From positions 34,817,534 through 34,881,533 of the forward strand of contig OZ024905.1 of NCBI GenBank assembly GCA_964017125.1: a stretch of 64,000 nt of DNA, given 5' to 3'. Each line of letters opens with the position of its first letter. The stretch's first letter is position 1. The position numbers and the translations under genes were made by a program. Source of the DNA: Flabesymbios commensalis (Eukaryota > Annelida > Polychaeta > Terebellida > Flabelligeridae). Under the pieces are notes generated by a model, which had not been told where the DNA came from, made no database searches, and was given only the letters and a program-made list of their open reading frames with translations. This document shows, one piece after another, positions 46,901-57,691 of this stretch.

Positions 46901-48537
46901 TTGGGCATTGTCAAGATTGGAAAAACATGCCTGACGTCCAGCATTCATTCAATAATGTACGAGAGCCAATGAAGCAGCGCAGTGAATCAATCGGTCTGCT
47001 GGGTAGAGTTATAATTCCTAATTAACCTTTAGAGTGGGCGGCTCTTTATAATTTATTAATTAGTTTGATCGAGCCTTGTGTCGAAGATACACAATTGACC
47101 ATGTCACTTATTACATCATCACCTTCATTAGCAGCAATGGTGCGCTATTTACATGTCACGCGCTGTTAAATTGCTTATCAACAGCGGTCATTTATTTTTG
47201 GTGACAAGTACGACACTTTGTCTGGCACAGCTATGTATAGAAAACTCGGAGCACACTCAATTGATACAGTAAATAATATAATATATTTATTCCATTATCA
47301 CATTTATATATCAATGAAATCTTTATTTTAAAATTGTGATCACGATTAGAGTATCATATTATAATAAAGTATATCCATCCAAAAACATATATTGCTGATG
47401 TAACTAGGCCAATACATCAAATAATGCTTTTGATAAAATCTATTCCATTATCACATTCAAATATGGTTAAATCAGCATTTTAGATTTTTTATCCTGGCGA
47501 GAATATTAAACTGCCATGTCGACCTCGAGTAAAAGGGTGGCGTGCACATACATAACGTGGCACATATGTGAATATGTCCACCACCCGTGTCTACTATCCA
47601 CTAGCTATACCTCGTGAAAACCGCGTGAACTGGCCATGCTGGCCATACCTTTCACACCACCCCAGTATCCACAAGTAGCCTCGTGAAAGAATTATTAGAG
47701 TCTTACGACCGGCGTCATGTCGATATATTCTAGACAGGCAAGAAAACAAAGCCGGGCGTGATTTCATCGATTCACTTCATTTAACATGTGTAAGAAGGCG
47801 TTCATTCAACATCACGCTTTCTTTGTGATTTGCTGAATATTTCAGTGAGCTCTTCGACCACAGTCTCTTTTCACACAGTAGTATGTGCCTACACATAATA
47901 GATGTATCTGATCAGTGGGGAACGCTTGGAATAAGACACTACGTTAATGCTCGAGATACTCCAGTGTTGGTGCGGGAAACATTATATCTATCATGTATAG
48001 TATCATTAACATATACATTTCTTTGAATCATTTTAAAGCTTTTAATACTTGTACGTATATTTACACCATTTTCTATTTTATCATATTACGCACTGTATAA
48101 TATAATGCACTGTTCATTTTAATGACTCAGAAGTCTACATGGACTTCCCGTCGTCAATAAATATCTATATATCTACATTGACGTGTCATATTTTAATGTC
48201 GCAGCGATATAATTTATTGGTTTGAACCCTGCGTGACGAATGTAATAACTTTTGTTCAGAAATAATTGCAAATGTTTGGTCGCAGATTCAACAAAGGTTA
48301 TAAATTTTAACCACTTCCACTGCCCCTACCAATCTCTTTATACTCAGTGCAACAAGTTGGTGACAGATATCGATCGCAGTCTCTCACTACCCTAGCCCTT
48401 AATGCGCTGAAATATTTTTATATAAACCAAGAAAACAAAGGGTTTTTTTAGTTTGAAATAATCTTAAATTTCTTAGTCAGCTCTTTCCGCTTCATTTGAA
48501 TACCTATGTTAAGACTCTACAGTCATTATAAATACTC
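43963..48537. other. Long spacer, no gene seen
   Basis: AT-rich sequence. Short open frames such as 44926-45123, 45772-46068 and 46645-46830 lack recognisable domains, splice context and codon signature. A phrase near 47165-47225 (AACAGCGGTCATTTATTTTT, then GGTGACAAGTACGACACTT) recurs loosely at 19390-19440 and 30165-30220, suggesting an old dispersed repeat. Confidence 0.35.
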
Positions 48538-48538
48538 T

Positions 48539-48600
48539 TTCAGTGCGGGGATCGATGGACGTCAGATTCTGATGTCTACTAGTAAAGTCGGTCCCCTCTG
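48539..48600. mobile_element. GCGGGGATCGA hairpin, degraded copy
   Basis: TTCAGTGCGGGGATCGATGG, then GTCAGATTCTGATGTCTA, then GTCGGTCCCCTC. It is the same order as 21743-21809 with a decayed right arm. The phrase CTCTTTCCGCTTCATTTG to its left occurs inverted to the right of the related hairpin at 54752-54801. Confidence 0.55.
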
Positions 48601-48810
48601 GATGTTTTATTTCCCAAAGTCTAAAGGTTTCATTTGATTATCCCGAAGCTATACTTTATTATAGTATACTGTAGAGGGCGGCCAATGGGCATTTAGATTT
48701 TAATTAATTTCCCCTAGTTATGGCAAACAAATTGGTGTTCTCCACTACTCGCCCTACGTCTGATGTGTTGTGCTGTCCCAATTGCCATTCGACATCTCTG
48801 ATGCTGTGCA

Positions 48811-48908
48811 AAGGTTGGTGCAGCGCTGGTCCAAGGCAACGCATAAATGTTGGTTTAATGGTGCGCCAGCGTGGCAGAGAATGGCCCAGCATTGAACCAA
48901 CATTTGAT
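48811..48908. mobile_element. Degenerate foldback element with AATGTTGGTT words
   Basis: AAATGTTGGTTTAATGG on the left pairs with ATTGAACCAACATTTG on the right across GCGCCAGCG words. It belongs to the inner-stem type of the CCCAGCAAACAC family, but the outer ends are lost. Confidence 0.45.
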
Positions 48909-50320
48909 TAGTGAATACAATAGAACCCTTATAATGAACAAGAGACCCCTCTTTATCCCCCACCCCGACAAATGCTTATATGCTGACGTGATTATTGTCG
49001 CGTACACCAGCGAACATAGGTGAGCGACAGGTTATCTAGTTTCAATACCAAAGTGAAATGATTAAAAAATGTATTGTGATATCCACAACCCAATTATACC
49101 ATTAAAATATAATGTTTACCGTTTTATAACAGTGTTCTATAGTATTATGACTTCATATAACTCACACATATGACGACATTTATTACATTAAATAGATACA
49201 TAACACACTTGTTTACCATTTAATGTAGGTGCGACTATAAAAAAATAGCCATGGTACAACGTTGCAAGCAGTTGAGCTGAACAACAACATTCGGTTTTCC
49301 TGACGAGGGTTCCCTATCATATAGAGTATGTTCCATTCCATTCTTCCTCTACCTGCTTTAAATGTGGACGGTGTTGTTAGTGTTGTAAGAAGACGGGTAT
49401 CTCGTAAAATATACTTACTAACCACCAATAAAATAAAGTTAAAGTGACATTTCCTGATATGACTCAATAATATTAATTAACAAACCGATAATATTAAAGC
49501 ACCGTAACAATAGTCCCTATCCCAGGCCGCAGATAGTTCAGAGTTTGGACCTTTCTTGACACAGTGGGCCTGCTCATGTTGGGCATGGGGCAGAGTATAC
49601 TGTCATAATGCCATTGCTGGGATAGGTGTTCGTGATTTATCTTCAGGTCTAGTGAATTTGTACCACTAATCCCACTAGTATATGCGGTTTCACATCTCGT
49701 GTTATGGTATGTTAATATTTTAAGAACGTCTTATAAATCTTATAAATAGAAGAAGAAGAAATGTATTTGACCAAACATATAGTTCATTACAAATAAAGTG
49801 AAAAAACATTTTAAATGCCTCCTTGGCTTGTATACATCGGGCCTAACTGGACATTTTTTATTGATAATAAAATAGGCACAATTTGTAGCTCGTCTCATGG
49901 AACATAAATGTAACCAATTATTTTTTTCATATTGGAAGTGGATCATTATATCTTCAGAACCTTATTGGACAATGGTAGGAAGTTTTGGACGCCTTCAATT
50001 TTAATTAAAATACAGATAATAAATACGCGATTCGTGTATTTATTAACCATGCCGATACTATCAGAATGTTTATAGTCTTTGGTGTTTTTCCGAGGTCACC
50101 ACCGCTCTTATTAAAAATTTAACTGATCAATTTAGTTTAGTTTTCAAAGTCTTCTCATATACTTTTTTCGCTGATCCATAAAAGGTCATTTTCTAAGGTG
50201 TCTGTTCAAAGAGCTTGGGAACGCGATATCATATGAACTGTTGGTGGGGTCGCATTCAAATTTCACGTGATTGTTTTCTTATCTAGGTATTTCCCACGAT
50301 CTAATTAACTTTAGGGAAGA
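48909..50320. other. Spacer, no gene seen
   Basis: No exon or element recognised. Confidence 0.35.
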
Positions 50321-50324
50321 ATCC

Positions 50325-50535
50325 ATTATAAACAGTCAGTCAGTCAGTGACTGCAAACCTCCGCCGAAATTAATGCTCGTAATCCGGATCCTAAATCAAT
50401 CGCCCGAAACACACCTATGGTAAAAGTTTCATAGAAATCCGTTCGTTACTTTTTAAGTGATCCGACGGACAGACAGGCAGACAGACAGACCAACCGACAA
50501 GACCGAAAACATAATCTTGCTAGCGGAGGTAACAA
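50325..50535. mobile_element. Small repeat with CCTCCGC/GCGGAGG ends
   Basis: A CAGTCAGTCAGTCAGTGACTG run leads into AACCTCCGCCGAAATTAATG. The other end is GACAGACAGACCAACCGACA followed by GCTAGCGGAGGTAAC. The CCTCCGC/GCGGAGG words form short inverted ends about 170 bp apart. The phrase AAAGTTTCATAGAAATCCGT is typical of a repeat widespread in marine invertebrate introns. Confidence 0.5.
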
Positions 50536-50613
50536 AATGGCTGACGCAGACTTCAAAAATAAATTAAGAAATAATCGACATGATGGTGGAAAGCGGGGTG
50601 TGGGAATTTTTTT

Positions 50614-50755
50614 TAAAGGTGACCTATCACCCGTGAGGGTCACATGATAGCCAATCACCCCTTATAAGGAAACAATTGTGCCCCATCTTGTGGCAACTTT
50701 GATGTATTTGTCACAAAATTATTCATACCATAAACGGGGTGATAGGTCACCTTTA
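50614..50755. mobile_element. MITE with 19-bp perfect terminal inverted repeats
   Basis: TAAAGGTGACCTATCACCC at 50614-50632 and its exact reverse complement at 50737-50755 enclose 104 bp without coding capacity. TA occurs at both tips, compatible with a Tc1/mariner-type target site. A G15 run follows at 50805-50819. Confidence 0.75.
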
Positions 50756-50819
50756 GTATTAGTTTATTATTATTATTTAAAACGTTATGGGGTACAATTC
50801 TATAGGGGGGGGGGGGGGG

Positions 50820-52159
50820 ACTCACATATATGACGTATGAAATTCTTCCCATATATCATTTCGTCATCGCGAAATGAAATGGCATTTTCCAAGATGGCCA
50901 CCCACCGTTAATTTGATAATATTCAAATTTGACAAAATGGCTGACAGTAATTATTTTGGACAAAATCAACGTTTGTGGTGTGTAGAGTTGTGTTTTCTAT
51001 GATTGTTTATCAAAAATGTGTGATGTAGCCTCTCCAGTTGACAATTTTTAATAATAAGACTATGCTTCCGGGTATGCTATTTACATACATTTACAAATAT
51101 CAATAATAGGCGTTTTTAAAGCTCACTGCTGCTACAAAGGAGTGTTAAATCAGATTTCACTACTGTAATTTCACACAAGTGTTTTATAAGTGTGGTAAAA
51201 ATAATAAGCTCCCATAATCAAGCATTGAGATTGCACATCCGAGCAGCTAAGCCCGGCGTACAATTTAGATGGAGAGATTCCGGTCTGCCTAGCGTGCTAC
51301 CCCAAACCGGAATTCCTGCAGATGTGATGCTGCCAGAGCCAGTGACTCCCTAAACTGCCATCATTTCATCAATCACCCCAGTTGCCCAAACACTAGCATC
51401 AATTATGCCTGCGTTTATGTATCAAGGCCTCGTGCATAATATCAAATGGCCTACTGGGGGTTCAAGCGCACCTTGATCATACTGAGTAGCGTGTCATCAA
51501 ATTAATCAGAAACTGGCCCGTTTAGCCAGCCTACCTTTATAAACCCTTTCATAGCCTGTTATTTAGATGCAAAAGCTGAATTTCAAATGAATGAGAAATA
51601 TTCAAAAAAATATTTTTTTTAGTTTGCGACTCTTTCTGTATTGAGAAATAAAAATATAGCAATTAGTCTTTTGAATTTTGACGGAAAATCAACAAACTGA
51701 ATTCGTACAATTTTCAAGAAACTGACATACTGTTAATAGCATTTGGGTGAGTGGAGTGGCCTGCTGCGAGAAGAGGGTTATTTTTATAAAAAATAATAAA
51801 TAGCACACAGAGAATAGAACAACCATAGCTAAATTCATTTTTGAGGTTATTAATGCAATGAGATTTCAAAAACGTTTCAATCTTGACGATAAAAATGACA
51901 AGACTAGAAGTGATGCTTATTTTATACGTCCATTGCGATACATGGCCAGAGGCACCTCATGAGGTAATGTTACTCTAATGGATGTGACGTCATTCAACAA
52001 TGTGTGGGTGCGCGCTGCACCGATGAAACGACAATCCGGTAAACCGAGAATTTCCTGCTTTCTGTAAGTTGAGATTCTGGTGCTAACACCTCTATCACAA
52101 TGACCCGTACGAATGCCGTGCCAAAGATTTATATTTCTGGTCTATTTCTAGTGGCCTTT
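50820..52159. other. Spacer, no gene seen
   Basis: Contains AAAATGGCTGACAGT and AAGATGGCCACC phrases like those in the neighbouring composite repeat block. No exon recognised. Confidence 0.35.
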
Positions 52160-54480
52160 TTACCCACCGCCCAGCGAAGTTGAGGCGGGGGTTATGGCGT
52201 TTTTTGGATGTCCGTCCGTGTGACCGCATTTTCGTTTTTTTCCGTAGCAAATCGCGGAAACACATGGAGGGGATTTTCTTCATATTGCACACACACATCC
52301 ATTAGAGGGTGTAAATGTGTTTTTTGGAGATTTGACCTACTATTCGACATATCTCTCTTTCAATTTTGCTGATATCTGGCGAACTGTGCCAGAGAGCTAG
52401 ACCAATACTATAAAACAAAATATGCATGCGGTTTCAGGGAGGGATATACCCTGTAAAATTTTAACTTGATCAAATTTTAAATGGCCGAATATAGGACATA
52501 ATTAACTTTAATTTGTCAGATATCTGGAAAACTGTGCCAGATAGCCAAATCATTACTATAAAACAAAATGTGTGGTTTCAGGGAGGAATATTTCCTAAAA
52601 AATCTCAACTCGATCAAATTTAAAATGGTCGACTTATCGCCAATGATTAACTTTAATATGTCTGACATCTGGCAAACTGTACCAGATAGCTAGTTGTTGG
52701 TATGGCGTCCATACGGGTCTTTGTGACCGTGGTATAAGGTACATCGACATGTAAGAGATGACTAAGCATTGTGCTCAAATAGTCATGATTTAACGTATTG
52801 GGAATTATATACCTCAATAACCATATTTATTTTGTATGCGTCATTTTGTAATTACCCAGCCCTCGCCGTAGCGGGCTCCTTACTGTATTTCACTCGGTCC
52901 ACCTCCTCCGCCGCCGCTGTTATTTGTTTTTCAAAATATCTACTAACTATGAACTTCTGCTTCCTCATACTTCACTTAGCCATCACATACCACCGGGGAA
53001 TGTGTTGGTGACATTTTGATCGCCATATCATCAACCCTTTAATTACTAGGCCACTAACCATGCTAACGAAGAAATGCTCGTTAGCGCGTTTTAGAAAAAA
53101 GTTTCCATCATATTTTCTTTTAATTTAGCAATTGACCTGATTAGCTGTTGGGAGCGAACAGTTTGAATTTGAATAATTTTATGATATTTTTGTAACTCAA
53201 AAAAACAATGCAAAATATCTGGACCATGAATATGAAAGAAATGTATTGGTCTCACACAAGGATAACTCAAATGACAAATTTCGCAGAAATAAAATCTAAA
53301 ATGGCCATTTTTAATCGTTTTGTCTTATTATCTCGGAAATCTTGCTGATCTATCAACTTCTGCTTCATCATACTTCCCATAGCCTTTACATACGACTGGG
53401 GAATTGTGATATTTTGCTCCTCATATAATAAACCCTTTAATTACTACGGCCACTAACAGAGAAATATTTAGGCAGCCCACGCCGAGGCGGGATGCTTACT
53501 GTATCCCATACGTTCCGTCGCCGCCGCCGCAGTTATGTTTTCAAAATAGCTACTAATCTATCAGCTTCTGCTTCCTCATACTTCACACAGCCATCACATA
53601 CGACTGGGGAATTGTTTTGGTGACATTTTGATTCCCATATTATCAACCCTTTAATTACTACGGCCACCAACGAAGAAATGCTCATAAGCGCGTTTCAGGA
53701 AAAAAAATCATCACATCTTCTTTGAATTTGGCAAATATGCTCAGGTATGTCATCCAATGACCTGATTATTGACTTTTGGGAACAAACATTTTCAATATGG
53801 CCGTTTAGTGTCATTTTGAATTTGAGTAATTTTGTGATATTTACGTAGCTCCAAAAAATGCAAAATAGCTGAACCATGAATATAAAACAAAATGTAAGGT
53901 CTCACACAAGGATAACCCATAACAAATTTCGCACTAATAAAATGGCCGCCAGTCGGCCATTTTAATTTTTTTTCTCGTTATCTCAGAAATCTTGCATGAT
54001 AGCTGATCTATCAACTTCTTCTTCCTCATACTTCAAAAGCTATGACATACCACCGGGGAATTTTTGGTGACATTTTGACTCCCATGTAATCAACCCTTTG
54101 ATTACTTCCAGCAGATCTGCTTTTTATTTGGCAAATGCACAGCAATGTCAGCCAATGAATGACGTGATAACTTTTCGAGCAAACGATTTTAAAATGACCG
54201 TTCAGTGGGCATTTTGAATTTGAGTAATTTTGTGATATTTACGTAACTCAAAAACAACGTAAAATAGCTGCACCATGCGTATGGAACAAAATGTAAGGAC
54301 TCGCACAAGACCACCGTGAAAAATTTCTCAGAAATAAAATTAAAAATGGCCGACTGGCGATAACGGAGGGCTACTTAACTCTTTCTAGTCTTTATTGTAT
54401 TCTGGAAAAAGTTTCCAGCTGATCTTTTAATTTGTCAAATATGCTCAGCTATGTCAGCCAATGACCTGATTAACATTTAG
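52160..54480. repeat. Composite block of hairpin-headed, partly tandem repeats
   Basis: GC-rich short hairpins start sub-blocks near 52163 (CCGCCCAGCG...GAGGCGGGGG), 52861 (AGCCCTCGCC...GCGGGCT) and 53472 (GCCCACGCCGAGGCGGG), followed in two cases by TTACTGTAT and CCGCCGCCGC. The phrase ACATACCACCGGGGAAT or CATACGACTGGGGAATT recurs at about 52987, 53392, 53600 and 54048. AACCCTTTAATTACT, GGTGACATTTTGA and AAAATGGCCG phrases recur with it. It has the same general plan as 7449-8830. No coding capacity. Confidence 0.6.
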
Positions 54481-54751
54481 GAGCAAGCGATTTCAAATAA
54501 CTTTATTCAATCTTTCAGCGATTCAGCCAATAATCAGATGAAATGTCAGTTACCACTAGAGCTGTATGCATTAGTCTAATGCATAATGTGTTATTCTTCA
54601 TTTTTTTCTCAAGAGAATCGAAGATTTTTTGGTCAGAAATAATTGCTTTCAACATATCGCAGTGATGAAAATGGATAATTCCCAGCCCCATATGCGTTAG
54701 CTTGCTGACTGTAAAACTAGAACACATGTCAATTTTTAAAGAAAGTTTCAA

Positions 54752-54801
54752 CCTTTCAGTGCGGGGACCGAGTCAGTCTAAAGTCGATCCCGCACTGAAG
54801 G
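54752..54801. mobile_element. GCGGGGATCGA hairpin, third locus
   Basis: CCTTTCAGTGCGGGGACCGA pairs with TCGATCCCGCACTGAAGG with one mismatch and one bulge. The right flank (AATTAAAAAAAACC, TTTCTACAAAATATTTCCGC, GTTTTAACCC) matches the flank of 21743-21809, so hairpin and flank belong to a larger element that runs into the next hairpin. Confidence 0.6.
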
Positions 54802-54937
54802 AGTAAAACATTAATAATGGTCGTAAACCCATAGCATAGATATCCAAATGAAGCGGAAAGAGCTAACTAAACATGATGACTTTAAATTAAAAAAAACCTC
54901 TTTGGTCTCCATGGTTTCTACAAAATATTTCCGCGTT

Positions 54938-55027
54938 TTAACCCTTTCACCACTGAAGCCCGTTTTTATGTGCTGAATGCTATGGCATTCATCACATAAA
55001 AACTGGCTTCAGTGGTGAAAGGGTTAA
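54938..55027. mobile_element. TTAA-flanked near-perfect hairpin element
   Basis: The whole 90-bp unit folds on itself. TTAACCCTTTCACCACTGAA at the left has its exact complement at the right (55008-55027). The stem continues inward through TTTTTATGTG / CACATAAAAA and GAATGC / GCATTC with small mismatches. TTAA is present at both tips, the target site of piggyBac-type elements. Confidence 0.7.
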
Positions 55028-55744
55028 GGGTTAAAATATGTGCAGCTTACTGCATGACTTTTATGGGAGCAAATGTGACACCATACATTGATTAATATTT
55101 CTTTGAGTATTCCTTGTTAACCTCTGTGTAATCAAGTCAATATTATTATTAAAATAGTAATAAATTATATCATACTTAAAAAGTAGTATTTTTAGTCATT
55201 TCAATAACGTAAGCGAAACACATAAGATACAATTACCATGGTTAAGACAAAAAACTTTCAAATCGGTATATTTGATCACCATAGGTATAGATGTAAAATT
55301 TAGCTAAATAATTGATATGATACGGAACCACAATAAATACAGGCGTTACCGTAATTGTTTTATAGACTCGGTATTTACATAACACATTGATCTATCGCGT
55401 GTTTGATATTTTTTACGGATACTATATGAGTGATTGTGTGACCTAGGCCTACCTGTCTCTGCTGGCAGGGAGAGTGCTGCGTAATCCTTTGACACTTTCT
55501 GGCACGTGGTGTTTAAGCTTCACTCTCACTGGTAGCAGAGGATGGTTAGACAGGAGTTAGAAGCAGCAGCACCAGGGGGCAGGTGACTGTTTATGTCTAA
55601 GTTATTTGCACAGTTAAGTCCGTTTTCTTCTGGTTGGGACGTGTCTCTTTTTCTTCCTGGATTAGATTGTGGCCCTGTTATTTGTTGGCTGTTTTCTTTA
55701 CTGCTCAGTCCTTAGCACAATGACTCAGTGACTCTCTGCTGCAG
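55028..55744 (+). promoter_or_regulatory. Spacer ending in a candidate splice acceptor
   Basis: Mostly AT-rich. The last 250 bp become C/T-rich (GTTTTCTTCTGG, CTCTTTTTCTTCCTGG) and end with GTGACTCTCTGCTGCAG, a good acceptor directly before the candidate exon at 55745. Confidence 0.45.
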
Positions 55745-55917
55745 GTGTTGTGGCTTCTATGTTTCTCTCACGAAGAGTCTCAGCTCTCGTCATATATATG
55801 GCAGTGGTCGTCAGGCTATCAGACCCTAGTGAGTTCTACTCAAAGATAACGACTCCCACGCTCTGCTCTTATGACGACCCGTATACCTTTTGTGACAAGA
55901 GAACCAATTGCAGACAA
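55745..55917 (+). CDS. Candidate first coding exon of a secreted cysteine-containing protein
   Basis: After the acceptor CTCTCTGCTGCAG at 55744, a 14-base leader precedes ATG at 55759. The frame reads MFLSRRVSALVIYMAVVVRL, a typical signal peptide with an RR n-region and a hydrophobic core. It continues SDPSEFYSKITTPTLCSYDD, then PYTFCDKRTNCRQ. A possible donor GTTTAG follows at 55918; read through, the frame would stop two codons later. Three cysteines in 17 residues recall the start of an EGF-like or other disulfide module, and an odd number suggests that more follows in another exon. No downstream exon was identified; the acceptor at 56818 (TTTTCTTTCAG) is one candidate. I do not recognise the family. 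Confidence 0.4.
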
Positions 55918-55923
55918 GTTTAG

Positions 55924-57075
55924 TGGGTTGTCTCCCTGGGGACCGGTGGGGACCGGGATAGTGACGCCACCACCGCTCACGGCAGAGGTGTGGCCTCATA
56001 ATAATCAGCAATACATGTGGATGGCGGACAAAACAAGCACTGGCATTGGCCAAACACAGTCTGCCTAACCACAGCCCCTCTCCAAACCCCTTGTGTAAAT
56101 CATCAATTAGGAAATTAGCACTGGACCAGACCTCTGCATCCTTATTGAAAGCTGCAGTAGTAAGCCTTAGTGCTGTATGGTGACAGACGTTTTTGCAAGC
56201 CGTTTCTGTGCGGCACTATCCTGAATGTCAGCTAAACCCCCTTAAGGATAAATTTACGCTCATTGCTTTCCTCCTCTTCACTTGGCTTTTCTTGTTGCCT
56301 GTTATATTGTCCTGGTAAGCCACTGTCACATCTCTTTCATTTCCTTCTCCACATCAATTTTTAAATGGACATTTTTTCAGCAGGTAACATTCAGTCACCT
56401 AAAAACATACATCTAAATATTAACCTACTTCTTGCTCCGGATAATATATATACGTGTACTCTTAGATATTTTAAAATGTTCGTGTTTTTTTGTTTAATTA
56501 CAAAGGTTTTAATTTAAATAGTTGGTGTATGGGCGTTTAATAGTGATAATTTATCTGGTACAGGTGAGTGAATTTAGTATTTCATCGCTTTCTGCACATT
56601 GTATACTAACATCACCGCGGCAGAATTATGTTTTCCTCATTTTGAAAAACGGTAATGGGTACTCATTGTGCATAGTAGCGTAGGTAGTACTGCACATTCC
56701 AGGTAATTTGTGATGTTGAAAATATATGAATATATGACTTGATAATAACATCATTATTAGTGCGAATGATATGAAATATGCCTTTTCAATACATATATGT
56801 ATATGTTTTTCTTTCAGGTGGCTTCTACGCTAGCGACCTCAAGTCTATCTAGAAGTCTCCTGATTGTCTACTATTGTTTTTTTTTATTATTTAGTCTGAA
56901 TCGAATGAGCGACCGCGGGAGACGAGGTGGTAGGGTACCAGTCCAGAGAGAGTTAAATGCTGATTTCTTAAGTTAAGTAGGTCTGTGGCCTGTCTGGAAT
57001 ACAGCCGTTTTTAGCCCAGATTTACCGGTGTAGTAATGCCATATATAGCAATATATCTGGTCTCAGACGTTACTC
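55924..57075. other. Intron or spacer, no firm exon
   Basis: Includes the good acceptor-like TTTTTCTTTCAG before 56819. The sequence after it stops after a dozen codons in one frame, and in another reads into low-complexity residues, so I do not call an exon. Confidence 0.35.
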
Positions 57076-57101
57076 GGGGGGGGGGGGGGAGGGGGCGGGG
57101 G
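57076..57101 (+). repeat. G-rich tract with quadruplex potential
   Basis: G14, A, G5, C, G5, C, G in 28 bases. Four or more G runs on one strand could form a G-quadruplex. Similar but simpler G runs occur at 17712-17725 and 50805-50819. Confidence 0.8.
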
Positions 57102-57581
57102 CGTGGCGAGGGATGCGTTTTAAAAACGAAATGACAAGTCACTCAGCAATTTCATGCCTATACTTGGTTATGTTATGTTTTAAACAGTTGAATTACATCG
57201 AAAACCTTATATTGTCTGCAATCCAATATATTCTTGAATAATGTAAAAAAAAAAAATTAAAATGATTACTTTATATTGAATATCTCATCTATGTGCTGTA
57301 TACTTCTAGATGGCTTATATCACGTTCTCAGCGTGAGAGATATCAAAGTTAGGATGTGATACCCCATGTTTTCAGTCGGTCATTTATGAATAGAAAACAA
57401 GCACGTGGGCTACCGACTGAAATATTTAGGTATCGCATAACAAATTGTATGTAGAAACTGATAATACCTTGGAAAATAAGTTATGATGATACCTTGGAAA
57501 ATTAGTCATATTCCAATTGCTGTAGTTTATGACGTATATGGCGCGGTGCTTTCTGGGGCCGCCGTGTATGAAAAGGGCACA

Positions 57582-57691
57582 CCCAGCAACACAAGACATT
57601 TGTATAACATTTATACAATGTTGCACCAGCGTCGAAGGCGTTGGGCCGTCGCTGTATAAATGTTATACAATTTTTTTTTCTGTTTGTTGCC
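57582..57691. mobile_element. CCCAGCAAACAC-type foldback element
   Basis: Starts CCCAGCAACACAAGACATTT and contains TATAACATTTATACAATG, which pairs with TGTATAAATGTTATACA near the right end. The middle holds CGTCGAAGGCGTTGGGCCG. The right tip (TGTTTGTTGCCC) is partly decayed. Confidence 0.65.

Noticed and set aside
50655-50852. Frame with a run of prolines
   Set aside because: The prolines come from a G15 homopolymer read on the opposite strand beside a MITE.
56819-56980. Second exon of the candidate secreted protein
   Set aside because: The acceptor looks good, but no frame gives a plausible continuation with matching phase and cysteine spacing.
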